64,000 nt of DNA from Leguminivora glycinivorella. Lineage: Eukaryota > Arthropoda > Insecta > Lepidoptera > Tortricidae. Positions 1-11,600 of the stretch are shown one piece after another. Position 1 is the stretch's first letter; each line of letters begins with the position of its first letter. The notes beneath the pieces were generated by a model, which was given only the letters and a program-made list of their open reading frames with translations, searched no databases and was not told the origin of the DNA. The translations under genes and the position numbers were made by a program. Location of the stretch: positions 13,906,783 to 13,970,782 of the forward strand of contig NC_062980.1 of the NCBI RefSeq assembly GCF_023078275.1, in the 5' to 3' direction.

Positions 1-393
1 AATTTATAAACTGAAATAGATACCATACACTAAAGAAAAAGCGATCAAGCCCACTGGTGGCGAAGCCGGGAATTTAAAAAAACAAATCAAAAAATATTTA
101 ATAAAATAATTTGATTTGTTCCCTACATCGTTATGTGTATAATATTAATGTTTTATACAAATGTCACATGTTTGAAAATAAATGGACAGTAATAATAAAA
201 CGAACCATATTTTAATAGTTTACATAATTTCTTACATGATTATTCAAATTTTTAGAGAGATTATTATTAGGGGTAATTTATCGATAAAAGGATTGTCGAT
301 GTTTTTATTTTGTCAAGCACTAACAACGTGACGTTCGTCTCAGGAAAATATCTAGGTATATAAATTACTAATTTAATTTTGTCACATTTACAG
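1..393 (+). other. rad50 intron, 3' part
   Basis: AT-rich sequence upstream of the first rad50 exon in the window. It ends in the splice acceptor TTTACAG at 387-393. I see no other gene or clear repeat in it. Confidence 0.7.
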
Positions 394-3300
394 AGTTACA
401 AACGTAATTTAGAAGATAATCTCAAACTAAGGAAAGCCCAAACGGAAATAACTAGCTGTGATAAAGAATTAGCTGAAATCTCTGAGAAGATGAGCGGAGT
501 TAATATGGATATGATCTCGGAAAAGGGACCTTTAATCAATAAACATACGCAGCTGTTGAGAGAAAAAGCTCAAACAGAGGGAGAGTTGAAAGAAATTAAG
601 GTATGTATCACAATATAATAAAGATTACTATCGTACAGTATGGCCACTCCCGCTCCGCGCTGAAAGTGCTCCGCACCTTAAAAGGTGCTAAATTTGGAAT
701 CTCCAGGACTAGCGGTTTCGGCTGTGCGTTGATATGAGGAAACTGTGGAATGAATTGTCGCCAGCGGTATTTCCTGACCGATACGACCTTCAAGAAAAGA
801 GCGTACACCCATCTTCAAGGCCGGCAACGCACCTCAAACACTTCTGGTGTTTCGGGTGTCCATGGGCGGCGGTGATCGCTTACCATCAGGCGACCTGTCT
901 GCTCGTTTGCCTCCTATCCCATAAAAAAAATATGTCAGTCAATCAGTTTCTGCATAATATTTAGGTAACAGCAATGTCATATAAAAAAATATTATTTTAG
1001 ATTTTGTAACAAATAACAATTATGAACAAGATTTTAGAGTACTCTTTCCCCTATTATACCTATTTGCAAAATGTCCTGAAGATACTGCTTAGCATTTTTG
1101 GTCATAGAGGTAATTTATTACATAATTGTATTATTGCATTTTATTTTACAGAAAAGACTGCAACAAAATAGACTAGAACTAAAGAAAGCTCTGAATAAGG
1201 ACGTAGAAAAGAAATATAGGGAAAAGTTCTACGAGATGAAAGTGACACAGGCATTAGACAAAGACATTAAAGAGTATTCTGCGGCTTTAGAAAAGTGTCT
1301 CATGGAGTTCCATAGAGAAAAGATGGAGAACATCAATCTCATTATAAGGTACGTTAAAATGTCTTTGTAACGTTCAAAATTAAGTTTTATGCTTATTCAA
1401 TTAATTTAGTAATGTAACTATACTGAAACTGACTTTCCAATAAGATTTCGAGTTCCAATAACCGTTTAAGAAATGTAACACTAGCTGTCGCTAGGGGTCC
1501 CGTTGATTCATAAAGTGCAAATGGTAACTAATCGTAATCACTGACTAGAGATGAAATCTTGGTGGCTCAGTTGGTAGAGCGCTGGGCTCTAGGCACCTCA
1601 AGTCTCACAAAGACAGTGTTTTTTTTTCACTGTTAGATTTATTTGAAGCTCAAAGTTTTTGGTATTAACTTACGATATTTTTTAGGGAAATGTGGAGGAA
1701 GATATACAGGGGAAACGATATTGACTACATAGAGATAAAGACTGAATCAAGCATGTCAGCAGACATGGAAAGGCGGAAATATGATTATAGGTAAGCAATA
1801 ACGTACTTGGAAATTTAGTAGATATAGGAATTCACTTTTTTATTTCACTAAAGCTGGCATGATCGAAAGATCCACCATTTTATTCAGGATGACGACCGGT
1901 CTGGCGCAGTTGGTAGTGAGGGTCATGCTGCTAAGCCGCGGTCCCGGGTTCGAGTCCCTGTAAGGGCATTTATTTGTGTGAAGAACACAGATATTTGTTC
2001 CTGACTTCCTGAGTCATGGCAAGCGCGGATCCAGCTTCTAGCCCAGGGGGGGGTCACGTGGTAAAGGCCCGGGCCCCAGGGGGGGGGGTCACGTGGTCTA
2101 TTTGTATGGCCAACTTAGGCCATGACCCCCATGACCCCCCCCTGGATCTGCGCATGAGTCATGGATGTTTTCTGTGTATATAAGTATGTATATCGCCGCC
2201 TAGCACCCACAATACAAGCTTTGGCTTAGTTTGCGGCTAGGTTGATTTGGGTAAGGTGTCCCCCAATATTTATTTATTATTGCCATGTTTATGCACAGAT
2301 ACATTTTCATCCGCTCCTTCGTTCCGTTCCAGCTCAGCGAATATTCTAAACGAGATAGTGACAAAAGTTTAGACTTTTTCATATCTTTTTTCCCACTTGT
2401 GGATGAACAGATGAATATCTGATAAATAATGATAATTTGTCGATGATTCTTTCAGAGTTGTACAAAGTAAGAATAACGTTGAAATCGATATGAGGGGGCG
2501 ATGCAGTGCCGGACAAAAGGTGTTAGCCTGCCTCATCATAAGGTTGGCTCTCGCAGAAACGTTTAGTTCCAGGTAAGTCAACTTTGATATACTACTTTTA
2601 ACCCCCGACGCAAAAACGACGGGGTGTTATAAGTTTGACGTGTCTGTCTGTGTGTGTGTGTGTCTGTCTGTCTGTGTCATCGTAGCTCCTGAAATTTTTT
2701 TAGCTCCCGAAGCTTTCAAAATTTTAATTTTGTGGTTAGTAACCTATTAAACTTAGCTGGAGAACCAGCACTAGCGACTCTTTGGTCATATCGAAATTCT
2801 ACAGATTATTTAACTAATGAAAGATGCATTTTATTGGAATTGTTTTACATTGCGGTACATTATAAATGAAAATGCGAAGCAACATTTCATATGCTGCAGG
2901 TTCGTGAAGGGACTAAAATTAAAGCTGATTCTTTGAGAGTCCAAAAATTTGCTGTTTTAACCTGAAATCAAAGCTGTTCAGATTACAATGAATATCGATT
3001 ACTGTGAAATTTTACAGAGTTGAATCAACTCTGATTCGGTTTTGCCACTCAAACTCGTATCACAATCGCTTTAGATTGGTCTGATATACGAGGTTGGTAG
3101 TCTCATAACCCTGGATATGTCGATGTCGTTTATTAAACGCACTGCTGCACTGTTACGTCAAAGCCCAGAGTTAGCCTAAACGAACACTGAGCTTATAAAA
3201 CAGAGTAAATAAATAATAATTAAATATTATAGGACATTCTTACACAGATTGACTGAGCCCCACGGTAAGCTCAAGATGTCTTGTGTTGTGGGTACTCAGA

Positions 3301-3744
3301 CAACGATATATGTAATATAATATACAAATAATTATATACATAGAAAAACATCCATGACTCAGGAACAAATATCTGTGCTCATCACACAAAAAAATGCCCT
3401 GACCGGGATTCGAACCCGGGACCGCGGCGTAGCAGGCAGGGTCACTACCGACTAGACTACACTAGACTAGAGTTTATAAAACAAAAACTATTTTCAGATT
3501 CGGTATCCTAGCTTTAGACGAGCCAACAACAAACCTAGACGCAGAGAACGTGCGGAGCCTCTGCGCCGCGCTCGGCGAGATAGTCCAAGAGCGCATGCGC
3601 CAAAAGAACTTCATGTTCATCATCATTACGCACGACAAGGAGTTCATCGAGTCCCTCGGCAACGTCGACAAGGTCACGCATTACTACGAGGTCTCTAGGA
3701 ACGATGAGGGGAAATCTAGGCTCAAGAAAATTAGGTTCACTTGA
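394..3744 (+). CDS. rad50: RAD50 double-strand-break repair ATPase, C-terminal part (5' end outside window)
   Basis: RAD50 is the ABC/SMC-type ATPase of the MRE11-RAD50-NBS1 complex, which senses and tethers DNA breaks in the nucleus. Exons read 394-600, 1152-1348, 1686-1790, 2456-2572 and 3498-3744 with phases that join into 290 codons plus TGA. The first two exons encode the descending coiled coil (NLEDNLKLRK, then KKYREKFYEMK). The third has WRKIYRGNDIDYIEI. The fourth has the ABC signature region RGRCSAGQKVLACLIIRLAL. The last has Walker B and D-loop LALDEPTTNLD and the H-loop IITHD. These align in order with the end of animal RAD50, as recalled. The Zn-hook and Walker A lie upstream, outside the window. 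Introns carry SINE and LINE debris; a SINE sits only 14 bp before the last exon. The gene is convergent with COG8. Confidence 0.95.
640..935 (+). repeat. lepidopteran LINE-tail repeat
   Basis: Non-LTR 3'-end remnant in a rad50 intron. A frame reads RKLWNELSPAVFPDRYDLQ, like the C-terminus of lepidopteran reverse transcriptase ORFs. It is followed by the common 'GGCGGCGGTGATCGCTTACC' stretch and an A-rich tail near 921. Degenerate and not translated. Confidence 0.65.
1566..1622 (+). repeat. tRNA-like SINE fragment
   Basis: TGGCTCAGTTGGTAGAGCG resembles a tRNA A-box. No matching B-box follows, so this is a truncated tRNA-derived SINE rather than a tRNA gene. Confidence 0.45.
1892..2268 (+). 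repeat. tRNA-derived SINE (lepidopteran type), interrupted
   Basis: A-box-like CTGGCGCAGTTGGTAG and B-box GGGTTCGAGTCCC are followed by the body 'GAACACAGATATTTGTTCCTG' of the widespread lepidopteran SINE. The body is split at 2020-2154 by a second element and resumes with TGGATGTTTTCTGTG. Three further copies lie in the window in minus orientation (3231, 32703, 39089). Confidence 0.8.
2020..2154. mobile_element. 135-bp GC-rich palindromic insertion in SINE
   Basis: Flanked by a perfect 10-bp target duplication TGAGTCATGG (2010-2019 and 2155-2164). Ends are inverted (GCGCGGATCCAG / CTGGATCTGCGC), with G and C runs inside. It has no coding capacity and is a small nonautonomous element. Confidence 0.8.
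2600..2715 (+). repeat. common lepidopteran repeat with (TG/TCTG)n
   Basis: ACCCCCGACGCAAAAACGAC followed by GGGGTGTTATAAGTTTGAC and a TCTG/TG microsatellite. The pattern recurs as an interspersed repeat in moth genomes. It lies in the last rad50 intron. Confidence 0.55.
3231..3465 (-). repeat. tRNA-derived SINE next to the rad50 last exon
   Basis: Same family as 1892, reversed: GGGATTCGAACCC (B-box complement) near 3407 and the body 'GGAACAAATATCTGTGCTC'. A 10-bp duplication TTATAAAACA flanks it (3193-3202 and 3474-3483). The right copy ends 14 bp before exon 3498-3744, so the native branch-point region has been displaced. Confidence 0.85.
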
Positions 3745-4302
3745 GTAGGTCAAGCGTTCAAAAGGTAGAGGGAAATGCGAGGAACTAAACTAATGGGCTA
3801 GTTTTATTATTATAATTAGCATATCTAAAGTACCACCCCCCTACCCCTACCCCCTAAGGGGGAATATGGGGGTTTTGAAGGTCCCTTTTGGGTTTTTGCT
3901 TATATGATTTATATCTCGAAAACTGTGCATCTTAGTGACATGACATGATGATTATTGATTATTAAACAAAGGGAATTAAATTTTAACTATGCAAAGGAAT
4001 AATCTAAAGAAAGTTATGAAGCCAAAAGTTTTCTTCCTAGCATTTCCTGCTATGTCTAGCGATCATTAATTTCCTGACCTATGTAGCTTTACCATTCCAT
4101 TTGTTAAAAAACGTACCTTTATAACGCCATGTAGTGAGCGTTATTAATAGCGTAACTGCCACAAGGTACAGTGAGCTACGAATTTATGAAGCATGTATTT
4201 GATAAATTCACCATGCTCTTTTGCAGCTCATTGTACCTTCACCGCGGGAGGTTATATTTATTGTTGAAGGCAGTGCCTTGGCATTTATTTAATCTTGATA
4301 AG
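3745..4302. other. rad50 3' flank
   Basis: Untranslated or intergenic DNA after the rad50 stop. It contains a C-rich/G-rich pair near 3835-3875 and a small inverted repeat (AAGGTACAGTGAGCT near 4163, AGCTCATTGTACCTT near 4226) that looks like a short MITE. No gene is visible. Confidence 0.5.
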
Positions 4303-5463
4303 CAGGGAGCGTACTTTTCATGCCGATGACATTAATCTGACGTCACGCTCCGTATAGGGTGATCCCAAATAGTTTTATTGTAAATTATTAATCATTAGTC
4401 GTCAATCATTTTAATAGTGTACAAATTACTTCAAATACAGTAAGTCCATTTACATGTGCCATAAATAATACCTACTTGAAATGTGAAACGTGAATAAAAT
4501 TATTTGATTTGTTTTTATAAATAAATTTAATTAAATAGTATTTATTAACAACACATTACAATAAATACGTAGAAAAGAGAATTTATCTCTAACTCAGAGG
4601 AAAAAATTCTATAGAGAGGACAAGCCGCGCGCGGCCTGGTCGCAGATGTAGGCCCATTGGGCCTACACCGCCGCCAGTTCGCCGTCCGCTGTCATCGAGT
4701 GTACACGCGCGCTGTTCACCGACGAAAAACGAGTTTTATCAAAAATGCCGAAGTGTGCAATAATAACTTGCAAACATCGCAGTGACCTGAATAATTTCCA
4801 AGCCGATAGGATAACATTTCATAGGTAAATACTATTTATTTCCTTTTATTTCACATAAAACACGAATTCAACGTAATACTCCGAGTTGTACCATGTAACC
4901 TTACGTTTGCTTGTGCTTTAAAACGTTCATTATACATTGCGGCTACACAAGGAACATATTGTAAACAGTGTAGTGTTTTGCGCCGCAATGAACGGTGTAC
5001 AAAACGATTCACTCAGTGAGACATTTTTCTCGGAAACGAGGTGAGGCGTTCCCGCTATTTATCGTTGTGTGCGTGCGCGATCGCGCTCGCTTATCGTTCG
5101 CGTGTACACATACATTGAAATGATGCGCATGTATTGCGCAATAGGAGCGTCCAGCTACAAGTGTGTGTGGATTAGGTGTGTGCGTGCATTATCTTTACAA
5201 TTACTGGTGCTTTGTGTGGGTTGCGCAGACCTTGCGACAGGCGTATTCTATACAAATCGCCCGGCATGACCTATCTCCCGAAATCTGTGATCTCTAACGT
5301 AAAGCACACCATCCTTCTTGCATTCATTACCATGCAAAGAAATTCATAACTTAAAATGATTGATGACTAATGATTAATAATTTACAATAAAATAATTTGT
5401 GATCATCCCTATATGGAGCGTGAAGTCAAATTGATGTCATCGGCACGAAAAGTACGCTCCCTG
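4303..5463 (+). mobile_element. P-like/THAP DNA transposon remnant with ~110-bp TIRs
   Basis: Both ends share a terminal inverted repeat of about 110 bp, beginning CAGGGAGCGTACTTTTC and extending through TTATTGTAAATTATTAATCA. Flanking sequence repeats TGATAAG on both sides with a 2-bp offset on the right. The interior carries a THAP first exon (4745-4824) and a CG-rich stretch but no transposase catalytic frame, so it is internally deleted. P elements and Kolobok-type transposons both use THAP domains. The flanks are not TTAA, so P-like is the better guess. Confidence 0.75.
4745..4824 (+). pseudogene. THAP-domain first exon inside the transposon
   Basis: ATG opens MPKCAIITCKHRSDL, ending ITFHR at a splice donor (ATAG|GTAAAT), phase 2. 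The C-x4-C start and the R-before-FP splice position match the N-terminus of THAP zinc-binding domains of P-type transposases and their domesticated relatives. No second exon with FP...W was found in the element. Confidence 0.65.
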
Positions 5464-5528
5464 TATGATAAGTGTAACTTTATGTTATCTTTTTGAAATA
5501 AAAAGCTTTTGTATTCTTTTTTAAATCT

Positions 5529-5534
5529 TTTATT
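5529..5534 (-). terminator. COG8 polyadenylation signal
   Basis: AATAAA on the minus strand about 155 nt past the COG8 stop, just outside the THAP transposon. Confidence 0.5.
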
Positions 5535-5689
5535 GTCTTATTTGAGAACCTAATGCGCCAAAATATGTCTTATGCGTTCGCCTTCTTATAGTATATTGAT
5601 TAACTTGAAATGGTGCTTCTAACCGTTGTTTCTTATAAATAATTGTGAATACATTAGTATAATACACTGTTATATACACATACAACATT

Positions 5690-8600
5690 TTAATTGATAG
5701 TCAACCCAGTAATACTATTCAAAGGCTCACATAACCCAACTTGGTCAATATGCAAAAGCTTGCTTTCTTGCAAAACCGTCAGAGTAACTCCAAGCAACTC
5801 TGCTATCTGAGTAGAAGGAAAAGACAGCGATAGGCACTTCGATATATACGGCACAAAATCTTCGGTAAAACAAATGCATAACGAAACAAAATTCTGCCTC
5901 TCGATATCCGTGAACGCTTGCTGCTCTCTGTGGTAAAATGCTGTTAGAACTTGAACAGCCTGGTTCAAAGAGTTCCTATACGCGTTATAAACTTCTTTCA
6001 CTATATTCAACGGTGCTGTGTTTCTTAACATATTCAGTACTATCAACATTCCATTGCAGTATTCAGCTAACGGGTAATAGTCTAATAGACTTTCCGGCGG
6101 ACCTGCAGAAGCATTTTCATTCACTGGCCTTGGTACATTCTTTATGGTAGGAACTTTATATGACTTCATCTGATTCTCAAAGTGGTTTTCAGCTTTTTCT
6201 AATCCTTTGTAGAATTGGGCAAGAAGATTTTTTCTGAATAGAGGGGTTAGAGTGCATCTCATGTCGGCGCCTACTCGTCCAAATGATAGACAGAGATACA
6301 TGCACTGGTTGAATAGGGATTCGAAGTTGGACTCATCTTCGTTTTGTAAGTCTCGGTTTAGGATTTGGGCCAAAACTTCTACCTGCAAGAAAACAAGAGA
6401 TGATTTCATAAACATTTTTGTTATGAGGCGCTCCAGAAACATGCCTAAAGAATCGGTAAGTATAAATCGGTGTACAACCAAATCTGACTAGAGAGTAGGT
6501 TAGGTAAGTAAAATGCTGCAACATTGCCTGGGTCGAAAAAAAGTGATTTATTTCCGAAACGCTTACAACAAGCTATTAAACCTTATAATGGCCGTCGTGG
6601 TCCCAAGACTTTTTAAATATTATTATGGACTGATAGGCGATTGACCCTAGTGACACCTATTGGAAAGTGAAGACAGTCTAAGATGGAGCTTACCGATTCA
6701 GAAATAGCCTATTCACTATTGTTTGTTTTTAAGGACACCGTATTTTTCTGGGAACACCGATGATGGGAGCGCATTCCATTCCTTTGCAGTCCGCATCACA
6801 AAAGATGAATCGTTTAAGACACCTATTTTGATTAGAACTACCATTTTAGGCAGGGTAGGCAAAGTTACAGCATTTGAAGTATTTTCAATATAGTATAATG
6901 TACCTTTTGTTTCAACCAACAGGACAAGGCACTGGTTCCATTCAGTTCGTCTTCCCTCGCTCTAGACTCGTGGGCATCGGACAGAAATATAGATTTGTGC
7001 TGCGTCAGTACGTTGAACAGATGAATTCTGTGCAACTCCACTATTCTCCTTAGCAGTCTTTCACTGGCTGCAATTAAAAATGCAGGTTAATTCGGAGTAT
7101 CTGCTTATTAGCACTAAGGCGATAAGAAGGCTACAGAGAATTTTACCGTTCTTCTAGGTTTTAAATCAAAATGTAAAAGTAGGTAGGTATAGGTATTTTC
7201 GTGAGGAAGACTAAGGGCCGGTTGCATCAAACCCTCTGTCACCACATTAAATCGTTCGTTAATTATTTATGTATAGGAAGTTACACAGACGTCTGCTGCG
7301 TGACGATGATGTGTCTGTCAAATGTGGTTGATGCAACTGGCCTTAGTCATGTTTCGGCTGTAAGTTTAGTTTCGGTCAAAAACCTTTTTTTTTTTTTATA
7401 CCACGTCGGTGGCAAACAGGTATACGGCCCGCCTGATGGAAAGCGGTCACCGCAACCTATGGACGCCCGCAACTCAAGGGGTGTCACGTGCGCGTTGCCG
7501 ACCCATACTGTAGTTCATCGGGAATACTCCGACAGGGAGCTCATTCCACAGCCGGACCTAACCGAAATAATATGGTACGTACGGTTTCCGAGGGTAAACA
7601 ATACTTCAGTTAAAATTATAGTAAGGCGGCGGAATTGAAAAAAGTCGTCTAGTTTTGAAGTTGATGTGACTGGAGAGTATACTGCTGACAAGTGGTATCG
7701 TTGTGATCGGTAGACTTTACTGAGTACGAAATAATGACTTGTCGCATTCTCAGACTGTGGGGGGGTTAACTATGACGTCACAAAGATCGCGGTCCCGGGT
7801 TTCAGTTTTTTGCCAATTTGTCTAGAACCCCTTATCCAATTTTGAAAAATGAGGTGTCGATTGAAAGCGTATAACATGCTGATTAAGATTTATTATATGT
7901 GAAAAGTATAGTTTTGTTAGTTATTTTTTAATTAACAATAATACAAAAAATACATTTTTTTTACTCTCTTTTTTGATTTTTGTGACTCAAAAAGGCAATG
8001 AAAACGGCCACTTAGCTAAAAAATATGTTATATAAATCATTTAACTACATTATTAAGCTATCTGTTGCTTTTTAAATTTCTACGATCGGATAATAAATAA
8101 GCAAACTACAACCACATACCTGTAGGCGGGGAGTACCGCTTGACACGCGTTCTCATACATTCGGCGTCTACCAAATTATTCCTCGCGCAAAATTCGTTTC
8201 AAGCAGATATACCTCTAATCTTATTCATCGTAACCTATCAATATTGGTATCATTTGAAAGTACAATTAAAGTACTTTAAGAAACAATGTCAATCATTTTC
8301 TTAAAATCAATAATCGCCAGTCTGCGGTGGTTACAAAGGAAAAAAGTGGGTATGCAATTTGACTGGTTTCCTAGGTTTGATACCCTAGACGAGTTTAAAA
8401 GGGGAGGTAAAGGTGACTTATGGGTTGTTCTCTGGCCTAAAAGCTATACAGAGGGTCAGGGAGAAAAAAACTAGGGTTTAAGTTTAGTTTTAAGTTATTT
8501 TTTCTTTTATTTGTTGATTTTATTGTGTTTAATTTTTTTGTAATTTTATCAAGGATACACGTTGGTTTCTTTTGCTGAAAATTCCCTTTTTTATGAGAAA

Positions 8601-11600
8601 TGTTATGAATTTCATGGCATTTTCCGATAGAGACTAAAATTAACTTTCAAATAAGGCCACATAGTCATACTGATACTTATATAATATTAAGGGTAATACC
8701 AAGTAATACCGTTTGAACTCAAACGACTTAGAGGTGCGGTTTTTTGACCCAGTAGGTATTAAAAAGTAATCGTAAAATCAAAACGATTGGGCTTCGGTCG
8801 TTATACACATTAAATCACTAAAATGAAGTTACCTATAATGTTTTAGTAATTATAATCCTCACTTTTAGCCACTTTTCTCAAAACATAATTATTCAACAGA
8901 AGTCAAGATAACATATTTATTATTAATAATGCGCATATTTATTATTAATAATGCGTTAGAAATTTGAAATACTTGTTGAGGTACACTTGTTAAGTACATG
9001 CAGCTCCTGCAAATACACTCAGTGTCAAAAAAATCACACATCTCAATCGTTTGCGTTGAAGCAGTATTGACCCACATATTAGAGAGCAGGGCACGCAGGC
9101 CGCCTCGTAAGACTATGTGTGGCACTGAGGAACCAGTGAAGTCAGGTCTATGGATTGCTACACTGCTGTCCCGCTTGCACTAGGTACTTCGCCGGGGCTA
9201 TTACCCTTAATATTATATAAGTAAAAGTATGACTATGTGGCCTTATTTGAAAGTTAATTTTAGTCTCTATCGGAAAATGCCATAAAATTCATAACATTTC
9301 TCATAAAAAGGAAATTTTTAGCAAAAGAAACCAACGTGTATCCTTGATAAAATTACAAAAAAATTAAACATAATAAAATCAACAGTGTTGGGGACATTAC
9401 CGGGTTGATGATGAAAACTATTACTTGTACCATCACTTTACTTTATTCGCTTATAACAAACATATTAACAACCAATTTACAATAATAATTCAAGACATCT
9501 TCATTACAACTCGTCTGTACTCGAACTGGGCCCCGTCACTGTATGTCCGCCATTTTTATAACAATCCAACATGGCGGAAACCAGTGACTAGTATGAGTCA
9601 ATTGATATTCTTTAATACTTTAATCATAAATAACAGTAAGATAAATCAAAATATAAGGCATTAATAAATAATTACTCTTACAGCTCGGCCATCCTGTTCG
9701 AGGCGAGACCCTTCGCCAAAGCTTAATATGAAATAATTCAAAAGAAAGACAATACCAGTTTATACAACAAAAAAAAAGTGTAGTATAATATGCATTTGAA
9801 ATAATTCTTAAACAATAGAAATACAAAACATATAACACTTCATACCGATACCTTTACCACATAATTACGATATGCTGTAAGACTGATATTAGCAAAATAT
9901 TATTTATTTATGGAAGAGTAATATCAATTATAATAAAACTATAACTTACGTATACTAAAAATGGATTTTTAAATATTTCTATAAACCTTATCAAGTGTAA
10001 AGAAAGAGCATTAATCAGACATAGGCCTGTGAAAAATAAATATATGAATAAGATTTACTTCGATACAATTAAATTATTGAGATCCAATTAAATTCATTAC
10101 ATTTAATTAAATTCATTACATCCAATTGAATTCATTACATCCAATTAAATTATGATGATTAAATTAATTAGAAGGCATTCACAAGTTATAAACATATTTC
10201 AGTAAACAATGCAACACTTCACTGCACACTTCACTCGCGAAACATAAGCAAAAAGAACATATTTACACGATTTTATGATATCACCACCTCATCACATGAT
10301 TGAACGGAATTCCCGTGCCGCTACGGGGCAATAGCATCATGGGCCACCCAAGCTCTGTCAGCCTGCTGCCGCAGCTGCTCATCACGGACGCCGGATATTG
10401 CGCCGCCAGACGCAAGCTCGCATACCATGCCAGCATTTAAGGACTCAGTCGACGATCGAAACAGAGGTATCTTTACCCTGACCCTCTCTCCTGGGCACTC
10501 CTGGGTCGGAAGTGAATCTACACCCCGACCCTATCACCTGGGCACTCCTGGGTGGTAAATGAATACCAACCCTGGCCCTTTCACCTGGACGCTCCTGGGT
10601 CCTTGATCTGAAACTTGCAACACTTTCTTTAGAAACGTAAAATTTCGACTGTCTTCGAAATCATGGTAAAATTATTATGGTTCGGTAATGAATTTAATAA
10701 GTCACAATGTATTGATAGTCGTTATGATTAAATAAATTATTGTCGTCACTTATTAATATATCGCTATACTGAGTAATTATATTTAAGATTTTTCTGATTT
10801 ATGCAGTATACACATCTGCGGAATCTTTAAATACTCAAATAACCCGTCATTAATGAAATATCGTGCCTAATTATTTATTTACCATTTGTAACGTATTATA
10901 CATATTATATTAAACAACTATTTAAGCACCATCGCAAATACACGACAATGGTGCACGGTGTACGTCTTTTTTTTTATTCTGTTATCATTATTATTTCTGT
11001 AGGTTCTAGCTAAGATTGATGCAATAGTATGTCGAAATAGAAAACTTCTTTGTATATTGGTCATATAAGTAATATTAGTTAATGCCAAGCTATTTTAATT
11101 ATTTTATCTGTAAAGATGGGTAAGGTCTAATTTTATTTAAAGTTAATGCCAAGCTATTTTATTTAGGTTATAGGCCCATATAAGTTGAATTATACTGATC
11201 TGTATTTCTGATCATAGTAAAAATAAGGTTTTGTAAAATAACTTTTGTTTTAGGTCCATTTTTGTCAACAAGTTAACACGATTGCCAGATGTTTCTATTG
11301 TTCTTTGACTTGTTATTTATTATAACGACACCCGTCAGATATTATATACGTAATCATTTTTTTCATCATTTATTTCAAGCGTATCTTATGAATATGGCTG
11401 CAATGAAATAACAAACAAAATATATGACTAATCCTTATTCGTATTGCTTACAAGCTGTGAGGCATTCATATAATTATAAAGAGGTCTATCCACATATACA
11501 TCAAGTATAACTTAATTTTCCATGGAAAGCTATTGCTAATTTAGACAATGAATATTATGTTGGCTTACTACGTTTTAATTTTATTCCTGTTATCTATGAA

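Noticed and set aside
1899..1970. Apparent tRNA genes (also near 3410, 31760, 32880 and 39110)
   Set aside because: Each is the head of a tRNA-derived SINE or repeat with diverged arms and attached repeat body.
5069..5269. 66-codon ORF inside the THAP transposon
   Set aside because: No domain, unusual composition, and it lies in a CG-rich stretch; likely chance.
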